Notes: generated by a model from the letters alone, not told the origin. A stretch of DNA of 5,394 nt from an uncultured Lachnospiraceae bacterium (GCA_902766655.1 CACXEL010000424.1:1-5394); one strand, 5' to 3'. Numbered from the stretch's first letter, positions 1 through 5,394 are shown. Program-made: numbers and translations.

Positions 1-1636
1 CAGCCAGCAGGGCCTCCTTGTCCGCAGCCATGAGGGCGTCGAAGGAGCCGAAATAGTTCATGATGGTCCTGGCCGAAGCGCGGCCGACGCCGGAGATGGC
101 CAGGCCGGCAAGAAGGCGCCAGGGCTCATTTTCCCGGGACTTGTCGACGGCGGCGAGAAGCTTGTCTGTGCTCTTTACAAGGCCGATGACCTTCTTCTCG
201 AGGAGCTCCTCCCGCCTGTCCTTCAGCAGATAGATATCGCCGATATTGGAAATGAAGCCCTCCCGTACCATGGCCAGCACGATTTCCTCGCCGAAGCCCT
301 TGATGTCCATGGCGTCCCGGCCGACGAAATTGATGAGGTGACGCTCGAGCTGGGCCGGACAGCCGGGATTGACGCATTTGACGTCGCTCATCCCCTCCTC
401 ACGGACCACCCTGGCGCCGCAGACCGGACATACGGACGGAAGCACATAGTCCGTCACGCCAGCCGGCCGTTTCTCAGGGATACTGCACCGGATCTTGGGA
501 ATGATCTCGCCGGATTTATATACCAGCACGGTGTCGCCGATGCCGATATGGAGGCTGCTGATGAAGTCCTGGTTGTGGAGGGTGGCCCTGGAGACCGTGG
601 TGCCGCAGAGGCGGACAGGTGTGAAGACAGCCGTCGGATTGAGCCGGCCGGTCATGCCGACCGAGACCTCGATGTCCGTGATGACCGCCTCCTTCTCCTC
701 GGGCGGATACTTGTAGGCAATGTGACCGGCGGAATACTTGGTCCCGGCAGGGAAATCCCGGCGGTAGGCGACCTGGTCGATCTTGACCACGGCGCCGTCG
801 ATATCATAGTCAAGGCTGCCCCGCTCCTCCCCGATGCGGTCGATCTCTGCAAGGATCTCCTCGTCGGTGACGCAGCGGCGGTGGGGAACGGTCTTCATTT
901 TCTGCTTTTTGGCCAGCTCGTCGAGACCGGCCGTGTGGGAAGTCATGAGACGCTGAGGCCCGTTCTGTACATTGAAAATAAAGAAGCTCAGCCCGCGCTC
1001 CCGCGTCATGGCCGGGTCCAGCTGGCGGAGGGTGCCCGCCGCGCAGTTCCTGGGGTTGGCGAAGACCTTCTTGCCCAGGAGCTCCTGTTTTTCGTTGGTC
1101 CGGTCGAAATCGGCGTGGCTCATGTAGACCTCGCCGCGGACCTCCAGGTACTCCGTTTCATTCTTCAGCTTTCTGACAACGTCCGGGATGACCTGGGCGT
1201 TGAGGGTCACGTCCTCACCGACTAGGCCGTCGCCGCGGGTCTCCGCAAGCGTCAGCTCTCCCCCCTCGTAGCGGAGGGTCATGGACAGGCCGTCGATCTT
1301 TTCCTCCACGGAGAAGACCACGTCCGGGTGCAGCGCCCGCACGCTGTGGACCCAGTTGATCACATCCTCGCGTTCAAAGACGTCCTGGATGGAGAGCATG
1401 GGCACGTTGTGGGTCACGGTCACACCGGCCTCGCGCTTGACGCTGGCCCCGACGGTCTGGGTCGGGGATGTGGCGTCCACGAACTCCGGGTGGGCCTTCT
1501 CCGCCGCCTTGAGCTCCTGCATCAGCATGTCGTATTCGTAGTCCGAAACGATCGGCTCTGCTGCCTCGTAGCGCTCGTTATAGAGTCTGATTTTGTCCCG
1601 AAGCTCTCTGTAAGCCTCAAGCGTCATTTCTGTCAT
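1..1636 (-). CDS. ligA: NAD+-dependent DNA ligase LigA, C-terminus cut by the window edge
   Basis: Seals 3'-OH/5'-phosphate nicks in duplex DNA during replication and repair, using NAD+ to form a ligase-AMP intermediate; cytoplasmic. Translating the minus strand from ATG at 1636 gives 545 codons before the edge. Visible in order: domain Ia (about 1-65, with SDYEYD at 31-36); nucleotidyltransferase domain with motif I EKIDG (AMP-accepting Lys113, codon 1298-1300), LEVRGE (Glu169), NPRNCAAGTLRQ (194-205), DGAVVK (Lys285) and AYKYP (Lys309); OB fold with GTTVSRATLHN (345-355); Cys4 zinc finger Cys403/406/421/426 (C-x2-C-x14-C-x4-C); then helix-hairpin-helix sequence. LigA is usually about 650-670 residues, so part of the HhH domain and the BRCT domain lie outside. 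The start at 1636 has an AGGGAG site 10 nt upstream; ATG 1627 is a possible alternative. It overlaps rluF by 20 bp, so is probably co-transcribed and coupled. Oddities: Arg22 where many LigA have Tyr, and SGVG in the HhH where RHVG is usual. Whether this is the only LigA of the cell cannot be seen. Confidence 0.96.
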   Translation of the reverse strand, partial: MTEMTLEAYRELRDKIRLYNERYEAAEPIVSDYEYDMLMQELKAAEKAHPEFVDATSPTQTVGASVKREAGVTVTHNVPMLSIQDVFEREDVINWVHSVRALHPDVVFSVEEKIDGLSMTLRYEGGELTLAETRGDGLVGEDVTLNAQVIPDVVRKLKNETEYLEVRGEVYMSHADFDRTNEKQELLGKKVFANPRNCAAGTLRQLDPAMTRERGLSFFIFNVQNGPQRLMTSHTAGLDELAKKQKMKTVPHRRCVTDEEILAEIDRIGEERGSLDYDIDGAVVKIDQVAYRRDFPAGTKYSAGHIAYKYPPEEKEAVITDIEVSVGMTGRLNPTAVFTPVRLCGTTVSRATLHNQDFISSLHIGIGDTVLVYKSGEIIPKIRCSIPEKRPAGVTDYVLPSVCPVCGARVVREEGMSDVKCVNPGCPAQLERHLINFVGRDAMDIKGFGEEIVLAMVREGFISNIGDIYLLKDRREELLEKKVIGLVKSTDKLLAAVDKSRENEPWRLLAGLAISGVGRASARTIMNYFGSFDALMAADKEALLA

Positions 1637-3050
1637 GATCTCTCATCTCCCTGCGCGCAGGATAGGACTTGCCGGACGGATGACGGCCGCGGTCGCCGGA
1701 GCCATCCTTCTGACTGCTCCCGTCACGTCCATTTGGTCTGCCGGCTTCCTCTCTTCCGTATCTGGCAGGAGAACCGTTCCGCTGGAAATGCTCCCCGTGT
1801 GTCCGCTCACCCTGGCGCTGTCTGTCGCCGGCAGGACGTTTGTCCGGAAGGCCCTTGTCACTCCGCGGGCGCTCTCCGCCGAATCTGTTCTGGCCGGCCT
1901 TCTCCCCGTACGTGCGCCCAGCCTGACACTGTCCGTCGCCGGCAGGCCGCCCGCCCGGATAAGATTTCTCACCCGTCCCGTCTCTGTACGGTCTTTCTCC
2001 GTAGGGGCGCTCTCCCTGACGCGGTCTGTCACTGTACGGACGCTCGCCGTGCTGTGTCTTGTCGCCTTTCCCGGTCCGATACGGCTTCTCTCCGTAGGGG
2101 CGCTCCTCCTGACGCGGTCTGTCTCCGTAAGGCCTCTCACTCTGGTGCGTCCGGCCGCCGTAAGGTTGCTCTCCCTGACGCGGCCTGTCGCCGTTCGGGG
2201 TCCTTGCGCCGGGCATCGGCTCCCTGTTGGCATTGGTAATCACCCTGGCCACAGGTTCTGTCCCCGGTGCGTCGGCCAGCGCCTTGAGGCCTTCGATCTC
2301 CTCCCGGGTCAGGAAGCGTTTCATCCCCTCCCGGAGACCGCCCAGGCGCAGGTTCATGATCCTGACCCGCTTGATCTCGAGGGCAGTATACCCAAGCGCC
2401 TGGCACATGCGCCGGATCTGGCGGTTGTAGCCCTGGGTCAGAATGATACCGAATTTCCTTGCGCCGCGGCGCTCAATGACGCATGGTCTGGTCGTGACCC
2501 TGGTCCCCACAGGATTCTCGCCGTCTCCCTTTACAAGATGCCGGTCATCATCGAGAACGATGCTCACGCCCCGGCTCATCTTGTTCAGGAAATCGTCGGT
2601 GATATACTTATCTACTTTTACTATATATTCCTTCTCATGGAAGCCGGAGGCCCTCATGATCTTGTCGTTCAGATCGCCGTCATTGGTCAGCAGGACCAGA
2701 CCCGTGGAGTCCCGGTCCAGTCTGCCGGCATAGGAAATATAATGGTTCAGCCCGGCAAAGTCGATAATGTTCTCCTTCACCCTGCGGTCGCCCGTGCAGA
2801 TGACGCCCTTCGGCTTGTTGATCACCATATATAGCTTCTCTTCGCCCTTGTCCCGGACCGGTTTTCCGTCCACAAAGACCCTGTCATTCTCCCTGACGCG
2901 GGACCCGAGCGTCGCCGTTTTTACCTCTCCGTCAGCGCTCTCCACGGTCACATGGCCTTCCTCGATCAGCTTGTCCGCCTCCCGGCGGGAGCAGAGGCCC
3001 GTACCGCTCAGGTACTTGTTCAATCTCATACTGTCTTTTTCATTTTCCAT
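1617..3050 (-). CDS. rluF: 23S rRNA pseudouridine synthase, RluF/RluB class, with a long repetitive C-terminal tail
   Basis: Isomerises a uridine of 23S rRNA to pseudouridine; E. coli RluF acts on U2604 (helix 93 region) and RluB on neighbouring U2605. The 477-residue protein has an N-terminal S4 RNA-binding domain (about 8-55: RLNKYLSGTGLCSRREAD), then the RsuA/RluB/RluE/RluF catalytic domain (about 70-255). Key features are INKPKGVICT (78-86), the catalytic motif GRLDRDSTGL with Asp112, HEKEYIVKVDK (138-148) and QGYNRQIRRMC (206-216). HEKEY, RGVSI and RIMN resemble RluF more than RluB, so that is the preferred name. The enzyme core ends near residue 262; E. coli RluF is about 290 residues, so roughly 215 residues are extra: a tail rich in Arg, Gly, Pro, Gln and Tyr, predicted disordered. 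ATG 3050 is chosen because TGGAG lies 7 nt upstream; Met8 (3029) has no such site. It is first in a probable operon with ligA and has a structured leader. The class is certain; target nucleotide is inferred. Confidence 0.93.
   Translation of the reverse strand: MENEKDSMRLNKYLSGTGLCSRREADKLIEEGHVTVESADGEVKTATLGSRVRENDRVFVDGKPVRDKGEEKLYMVINKPKGVICTGDRRVKENIIDFAGLNHYISYAGRLDRDSTGLVLLTNDGDLNDKIMRASGFHEKEYIVKVDKYITDDFLNKMSRGVSIVLDDDRHLVKGDGENPVGTRVTTRPCVIERRGARKFGIILTQGYNRQIRRMCQALGYTALEIKRVRIMNLRLGGLREGMKRFLTREEIEGLKALADAPGTEPVARVITNANREPMPGARTPNGDRPRQGEQPYGGRTHQSERPYGDRPRQEERPYGEKPYRTGKGDKTQHGERPYSDRPRQGERPYGERPYRDGTGEKSYPGGRPAGDGQCQAGRTYGEKAGQNRFGGERPRSDKGLPDKRPAGDRQRQGERTHGEHFQRNGSPARYGREEAGRPNGRDGSSQKDGSGDRGRHPSGKSYPARREMRDHDRNDA
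1647..1652 (-). promoter_or_regulatory. ribosome-binding site of ligA inside the end of rluF
   Basis: On the minus strand AGGGAG stands 10 nt before ATG 1636, within the last codons of rluF (Arg-Glu region). It supports 1636 rather than 1627 as the ligA start and means ribosomes finishing rluF (stop at 1617-1619) pass through the ligA start region, as expected for translational coupling. Confidence 0.55.
1749..2198 (-). repeat. degenerate tandem repeats encoding the Arg/Gly/Pro/Tyr-rich tail of RluF
   Basis: Residues 285-434 of RluF are built from units of about 11 residues of the form RPRQxExPYGx (289-299, 300-310, 311-321, 342-352), mixed with longer diverged spacers. Higher-order copies are visible in DNA: 1996-2030 and 2089-2123 match at 33 of 35 bases, 93 bp (31 codons) apart; 1811-1835 and 1922-1946 match at 22 of 25 bases, 111 bp (37 codons) apart. 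Offsets are multiples of three, so duplications kept the reading frame. The pattern suggests growth of the tail by in-frame duplication and likely length variation between strains. Confidence 0.8.
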
Positions 3051-3057
3051 GGTAAAT

Positions 3058-3062
3058 CTCCA
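3058..3062 (-). promoter_or_regulatory. ribosome-binding site of rluF
   Basis: On the minus strand TGGAG ends 7 nt before ATG 3050. It decides for this start over the S4-domain methionine seven codons further in, which has only A-rich coding sequence before it. Confidence 0.7.
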
Positions 3063-3080
3063 GACAATCCCTCCCGGGAT

Positions 3081-3168
3081 TAATAAAACGCCGGGGCCCG
3101 GGATCTCATCACCCGGCAGGTCTGCCCCGTGCCCGCCTCCTGCCGTGCTTTCGCGGTCCTGCGGCAGG
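3081..3168 (-). promoter_or_regulatory. putative transcription attenuator in the rluF leader
   Basis: Read along the minus-strand transcript, segment A CCTGCCG (3168-3162) is complementary to B CGGCAGG (3145-3139), and B is equally complementary to C CCTGCCG (3120-3114). C extends into GCCGGG (3117-3112), which pairs with D CCCGGC (3095-3090), directly followed by G and TTTTATTA (3088-3081). Thus A:B would leave C free to form the C:D stem with U-rich run (terminator-like), while B:C would prevent it, the logic of known attenuators. All pairings are seen in the sequence; the regulation is inferred. C:D is only 6 bp with a 16-nt loop, and no ligand-binding fold or leader peptide of known type is recognised. 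In GC-rich sequence such matches can also arise by chance. Confidence 0.4.
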
Positions 3169-3222
3169 CCTTATCAGGTATGGTTCCCATTCGGAGCTTT
3201 CCGCCCGGGAATATACCTATTT

Positions 3223-3251
3223 ATATTATCATCATTGGAAATGAAAAGCAA
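3223..3251 (-). promoter_or_regulatory. candidate promoter of the rluF-ligA operon
   Basis: On the minus strand TTGCTT (3251-3246) is a -35-like element. It is followed by an AT-rich patch containing TAATAT (3228-3223, spacing 17) or the better-matching GATAAT (3230-3225, spacing 15). Neither choice is ideal, but this is the only AT-rich stretch upstream of rluF within the GC-rich leader, and it would give a leader of about 165 nt. Confidence 0.4.
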
Positions 3252-3388
3252 TCCGTATCCTCCGCGCCGGCATCTCCTACCAAAAGCCGGTCAGGGCAGG
3301 GGAAATCACCAGCCTGGCACGCAGAATCGTCATGCTGGAGGGGATGGAAATCCGTATAAAACACGACAAATGGCAACTTGCATTATAA
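3241..3388 (+). pseudogene. possible frameshifted or decayed small reading frame, function unknown
   Basis: The frame 3245-3388 (47 codons, stop TAA at 3386-3388) reads like protein: KAIRILRAGISY, then KPVRAGEITSLARRIV, MLEGMEIRIKHDKWQLAL. It uses G/C-ending codons like the real genes here, whereas the other frames read as Pro/Arg/Ser-rich noise. TGA at 3242-3244 closes it upstream and its first ATG is internal (3332). ATG at 3241 would open it if one A of the AAAA run (3244-3247) were absent or skipped, giving 48 residues. No clear Shine-Dalgarno site precedes that ATG. The options are a broken small gene, a sequencing error, a remnant of a longer gene, or chance. The stop lies inside the promoter of the next gene. 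I do not recognise the product. Confidence 0.3.
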
Positions 3389-3405
3389 AAAGAATATGGT
3401 ATGAT
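3378..3405 (+). promoter_or_regulatory. extended -10 promoter of the wall deacetylase gene
   Basis: TTGCAT (3378-3383) is separated by 16 nt from TATGAT (3400-3405), which is preceded by TGg (3397-3399), the extended -10 form typical of sigma-A promoters in Firmicutes. Transcription would start near 3412, giving an untranslated leader of about 90 nt. The surrounding AT-rich stretch contrasts sharply with the coding regions. Confidence 0.65.
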
Positions 3406-3436
3406 TATATTTTGAGAAGATTTGTGAAGGGTATGC

Positions 3437-3448
3437 TTCGTATACGAA
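3437..3448 (+). promoter_or_regulatory. perfect 12-bp palindrome, candidate operator
   Basis: TTCGTATACGAA is a perfect inverted repeat without spacer, about 25 nt downstream of the predicted transcription start of the deacetylase gene. A dimeric repressor bound here could block early elongation. No specific regulator family can be named from the sequence. Confidence 0.35.
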
Positions 3449-3491
3449 TCCTGCTTAAAGAAGAGATATACAAGGCATTAATTCATTATAC

Positions 3492-3498
3492 AGGGGAG
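3492..3498 (+). promoter_or_regulatory. ribosome-binding site of the wall deacetylase gene
   Basis: AGGGGAG stands 5 nt before ATG 3504. The strong purine-rich site and the typical basic N-terminus plus membrane segment that follow fix this start. Confidence 0.75.
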
Positions 3499-3503
3499 AA
3501 TAT

Positions 3504-5321
3504 ATGGCGAGAAGAAAGATCTCACGGAGAGAGCGCATCCGACGACGGCGGATAGAGGCTCTCAGGATGTTGGGAGCGGCTTTCATTTTTATACTGGCTG
3601 TATTTTTGATATTCGACAGAAAACCAGGTACCTTGAGGGCCGACACCGGCACTTCCCAGACCGCGGCAGGCGGCCGGGAGGATAACACCCAGAGCACGGA
3701 AGTGTCGGATATCCCGGTCCAGCCCTCCACCCCGGAGTACACGCTCCCGGAAATGGATTCTCTCAGCCCGGACGGCTGGCGAAGCACGGATGACGGCTGG
3801 TACTACGTAGGCGAGGACGGCAATCCTCTGAAGAGCCAGTGGGCCACCATCGACGGCCGGATCTACTATTTCGGAGAGGACGGCTATATGGCCACCGGCT
3901 GGTATACGATCGACGGCAGGCTTTATCACCTGACCCTGGCCGGTGAGCTGGAGACGGACACCTGGGCTACGGACTCCCAGGGCAATACCTACCACCTGAA
4001 CACCAGCGGCTATGCCGATACAGGGTGGCTGAGGACCGAAGACGGTGCCACCTACTACCTGGGCAGCGACGGCATCCGGCGGACCGGGCGGACAGAGGTC
4101 GACGGTACTGTCTACTACTTTGGCACCGACGGCCGCATGGCGGCAGGCTGGACCATGATCGGGGACACCAACTACCACTTCGATGAAAACGGCAGGATGT
4201 CGACCGGCTGGTTCACCGATGAAGACGGCTCCATCTACTACTTCTTCGAGGACGGCACCATGGCCCATTCCTGGCTGGAGCTGGACGGCAAGAAGTATTT
4301 CCCGGGCCAGGACGGCATTCTGGACATCGGCTGGACCCGGATCGACGGCAACCAGTACTTCTTCCTCGAGGACGGCTCCATGGCCACCGGCGAGATGGAA
4401 ATCGAAGGCCAGAAGTATATCTTCGGCGACGATGGAATACTGGCCAGCGGTCTGACCAAAATGAACGGCAAGCTCTACTACTTCGACGAGAACGGCGTCA
4501 AGAAGACGGGTATCGTCCATCTGGAGTCCGGCACCTATTACTTCGGCGGCTATGACGGGTCTGCCCAGTATGGCTGGGTGACCGACGATTCCGGCAACCG
4601 CTACTACATGGATCCCGATACCCTGACCGCTCTGACAGGCTGGCAGACCGTGAACGACGAGACGCTCTATTTCAACAGCGACGGCATTTACGATCCCAAC
4701 AAGGCGGCATCCGACATGCCCATGGTGGCCCTGACCTTCGACGACGGGCCGGGCTACTACACCAACCGCCTGCTGGACATCCTGATCGAGAACAACGCGA
4801 CCGCCTCCTTCTTCATGATCGGCGAGGAGGTCGAGAAGTACCAGGCAGAGACCAAGCGCATCTATGAGACAGGCATGGACCTGGGCAACCACTCCTGGGG
4901 ACACAAGAATCTCCGCAATCTCTCTGCGGAAGAAGTCCGGGAGCAGCTCCAGAAGACTGCCGACCTGATCGAGCAGATCACAGGCCGCAGGCCCTGGATG
5001 TGGAGACCGCCGGGAGGCGCCTTCAACGATACGGTCCTCGCGAACGATCTCGGCATTCCGGTCATTCTCTGGTCCCTTGACACGCTGGACTGGGATACCA
5101 AGAACACGGAATCCAATGTCCGGGCGGTCCTGGACAATGTTCAGGACGGCGACATCATCCTGATGCACGAGATCTACCAGACCTCCGTTGATGCGGTCGA
5201 GATCTTCCTCCCCGAGCTCACCAAGCGTGGCTTCAAGGTCGTTTCCGTCTCGGAGCTGGCCAAAGCCAAGGGTGTCACCCTCGTCGAGGATTACGCCTAC
5301 GGACGGATCACAGCAGAATAA
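3504..5321 (+). CDS. membrane-anchored cell-wall-binding polysaccharide deacetylase (CE4/NodB family, PgdA-like)
   Basis: Probably removes N-acetyl groups from GlcNAc residues of peptidoglycan or another wall glycan, outside the membrane; in the PgdA family this confers lysozyme resistance. The 605 residues comprise a very basic N-terminus (1-18), one hydrophobic segment (about 20-37) acting as signal anchor with no clear cleavage site, a polar linker (about 40-88), fifteen wall-binding repeats of 20-22 residues (91-398), and the NodB domain (about 406-590). All five CE4 motifs are present: TFDDGP (411-416; catalytic base Asp413, metal ligand Asp414), HSWGH (His463 and His467, metal ligands), RPPGG (501-505), DTLDW (526-530) and ILMHE with His555. 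An active, metal-dependent enzyme is therefore expected. It is transcribed alone from its own promoter, divergent from rluF, with a hairpin after its stop. Substrate is uncertain: peptidoglycan is most likely, but a secondary polysaccharide such as poly-GlcNAc is possible. Confidence 0.92.
   Translation: MARRKISRRERIRRRRIEALRMLGAAFIFILAVFLIFDRKPGTLRADTGTSQTAAGGREDNTQSTEVSDIPVQPSTPEYTLPEMDSLSPDGWRSTDDGWYYVGEDGNPLKSQWATIDGRIYYFGEDGYMATGWYTIDGRLYHLTLAGELETDTWATDSQGNTYHLNTSGYADTGWLRTEDGATYYLGSDGIRRTGRTEVDGTVYYFGTDGRMAAGWTMIGDTNYHFDENGRMSTGWFTDEDGSIYYFFEDGTMAHSWLELDGKKYFPGQDGILDIGWTRIDGNQYFFLEDGSMATGEMEIEGQKYIFGDDGILASGLTKMNGKLYYFDENGVKKTGIVHLESGTYYFGGYDGSAQYGWVTDDSGNRYYMDPDTLTALTGWQTVNDETLYFNSDGIYDPNKAASDMPMVALTFDDGPGYYTNRLLDILIENNATASFFMIGEEVEKYQAETKRIYETGMDLGNHSWGHKNLRNLSAEEVREQLQKTADLIEQITGRRPWMWRPPGGAFNDTVLANDLGIPVILWSLDTLDWDTKNTESNVRAVLDNVQDGDIILMHEIYQTSVDAVEIFLPELTKRGFKVVSVSELAKAKGVTLVEDYAYGRITAE
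3774..4697 (+). repeat. fifteen tandem CW_binding-type repeats in the deacetylase gene
   Basis: Residues 91-398 consist of units of about 20-22 residues starting with GW or a variant, with the core pattern GW..IDG..YYF.EDG.MAT. Clear units begin at residues 91, 112, 132, 174, 195, 215, 235, 256, 276, 296, 316, 336, 357 and 379, with a weaker one near 152. This is the choline-binding/glucan-binding repeat class (PF01473 type). The units are diverged in sequence, so this is an old array, not a recent DNA expansion. The ligand is unknown: choline on teichoic acid or another wall polymer. Confidence 0.85.
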
Positions 5322-5336
5322 GGCATACAAGAACCG

Positions 5337-5370
5337 AAGCGCCGGCATGGGCTCATCCATGCCGGCGCTT
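5337..5370 (+). terminator. probable terminator of the deacetylase gene
   Basis: A perfect 14-bp inverted repeat, AAGCGCCGGCATGG (5337-5350) and its complement (5357-5370), encloses a 6-nt loop, 15 nt after the TAA stop. The following bases (TT ATCTATT) are only moderately T-rich, so efficiency as an intrinsic terminator is uncertain. The last bases of the window, to 5394, show nothing else that can be supported. Confidence 0.7.
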
Positions 5371-5394
5371 ATCTATTGCTGCAAACTTCTTTAG

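Noticed and set aside
1749..2198. CRISPR-like or minisatellite array
   Set aside because: The repeats are diverged, in frame with rluF and without equal unique spacers; they are coding repeats of the protein tail.
1635..2834. 399-codon plus-strand frame antisense to rluF (and similar frames at 338-1225 and 1328-2239)
   Set aside because: These are shadows of rluF and ligA caused by high GC at third positions; the peptides are low-complexity with no family resemblance, and the minus-strand proteins carry complete motifs.
3145..3190. T-box riboswitch, suggested by ACCGCG in the rluF leader on the minus strand
   Set aside because: The bases before ACCGCG are CAGG, not the UGGN needed to pair with a tRNA acceptor end, and no specifier stem or full antiterminator is visible; the operon is also not amino-acid related.
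3180..3200. Short 23S rRNA-like string TCCGAATGGG on the minus strand in the rluF leader, resembling domain I of 23S rRNA
   Set aside because: Only about ten bases match, it is not the RluF target region, and the flanks do not match; most likely chance.
3522..5360. 612-codon open frame on the minus strand, antisense to the deacetylase gene
   Set aside because: It mirrors the repeats and G/C-rich third positions of the real gene, has no recognisable domain, and runs through the terminator hairpin; the plus-strand gene has all CE4 motifs.
5369..5394. Possible last codons of a convergent minus-strand gene ending at TAA 5371-5369
   Set aside because: Only about eight codons lie in the window and the frame cannot be recognised; the hairpin could serve two genes, but nothing here proves it.

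Overview
The window holds three genes and one complex intergenic region, all GC-rich in the coding parts. The gene content suggests a Gram-positive member of the Clostridia, probably a GC-rich, gut-type Lachnospiraceae-like Firmicute. The reasons are a signal-anchored NodB deacetylase carrying about fifteen choline-binding-type (CW_binding) wall repeats, strong Shine-Dalgarno sites, and a Gram-positive-looking ligase. The taxon is an inference from family knowledge, since no database search was possible.

Minus strand, right to left: rluF (3050-1617) encodes a 23S rRNA pseudouridine synthase of the RluF/RluB class. It carries an unusual C-terminal tail of about 215 residues, rich in Arg, Gly, Pro and Tyr and built from degenerate 11-residue units. 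Its last 20 bases overlap the start of ligA (1636 to beyond base 1), the NAD+-dependent DNA ligase. Of ligA, 545 codons are in the window and the C-terminal part of the helix-hairpin-helix (HhH) domain and the BRCT domain are cut off by the left edge. The overlap indicates one transcript and probable translational coupling.

Intergenic region 3051-3503: the two transcription units diverge from here. On the rluF side there is an AT-rich promoter-like patch (about 3223-3251) followed by a GC-rich leader of about 165 nt. In that leader three segments can form mutually exclusive hairpins, the last ending in a terminator-like stem and U-rich run, which is the layout of a transcription attenuator. 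Next to it on the plus strand (3241-3388) lies a short protein-like reading frame that lacks a start codon unless one base is skipped or lost in an A run; it may be a decayed or frameshifted small gene. A good extended -10 promoter (3378-3405), a perfect 12-bp palindrome (3437-3448) and a strong ribosome-binding site then lead into the plus-strand gene.

Plus strand: 3504-5321 encodes a 605-residue surface enzyme with a basic N-terminus, one membrane anchor, fifteen wall-binding repeats and a carbohydrate esterase family 4 (NodB) polysaccharide deacetylase domain with all catalytic motifs present. Its likely role is deacetylation of peptidoglycan or another wall-associated GlcNAc polymer. A perfect 14-bp inverted repeat (5337-5370) follows it as probable terminator.

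The two units have no obvious functional link: one concerns rRNA modification and DNA joining, the other cell-wall modification. The least ordinary parts are the rluF tail, the putative attenuator in front of it, and the frameshifted small reading frame.
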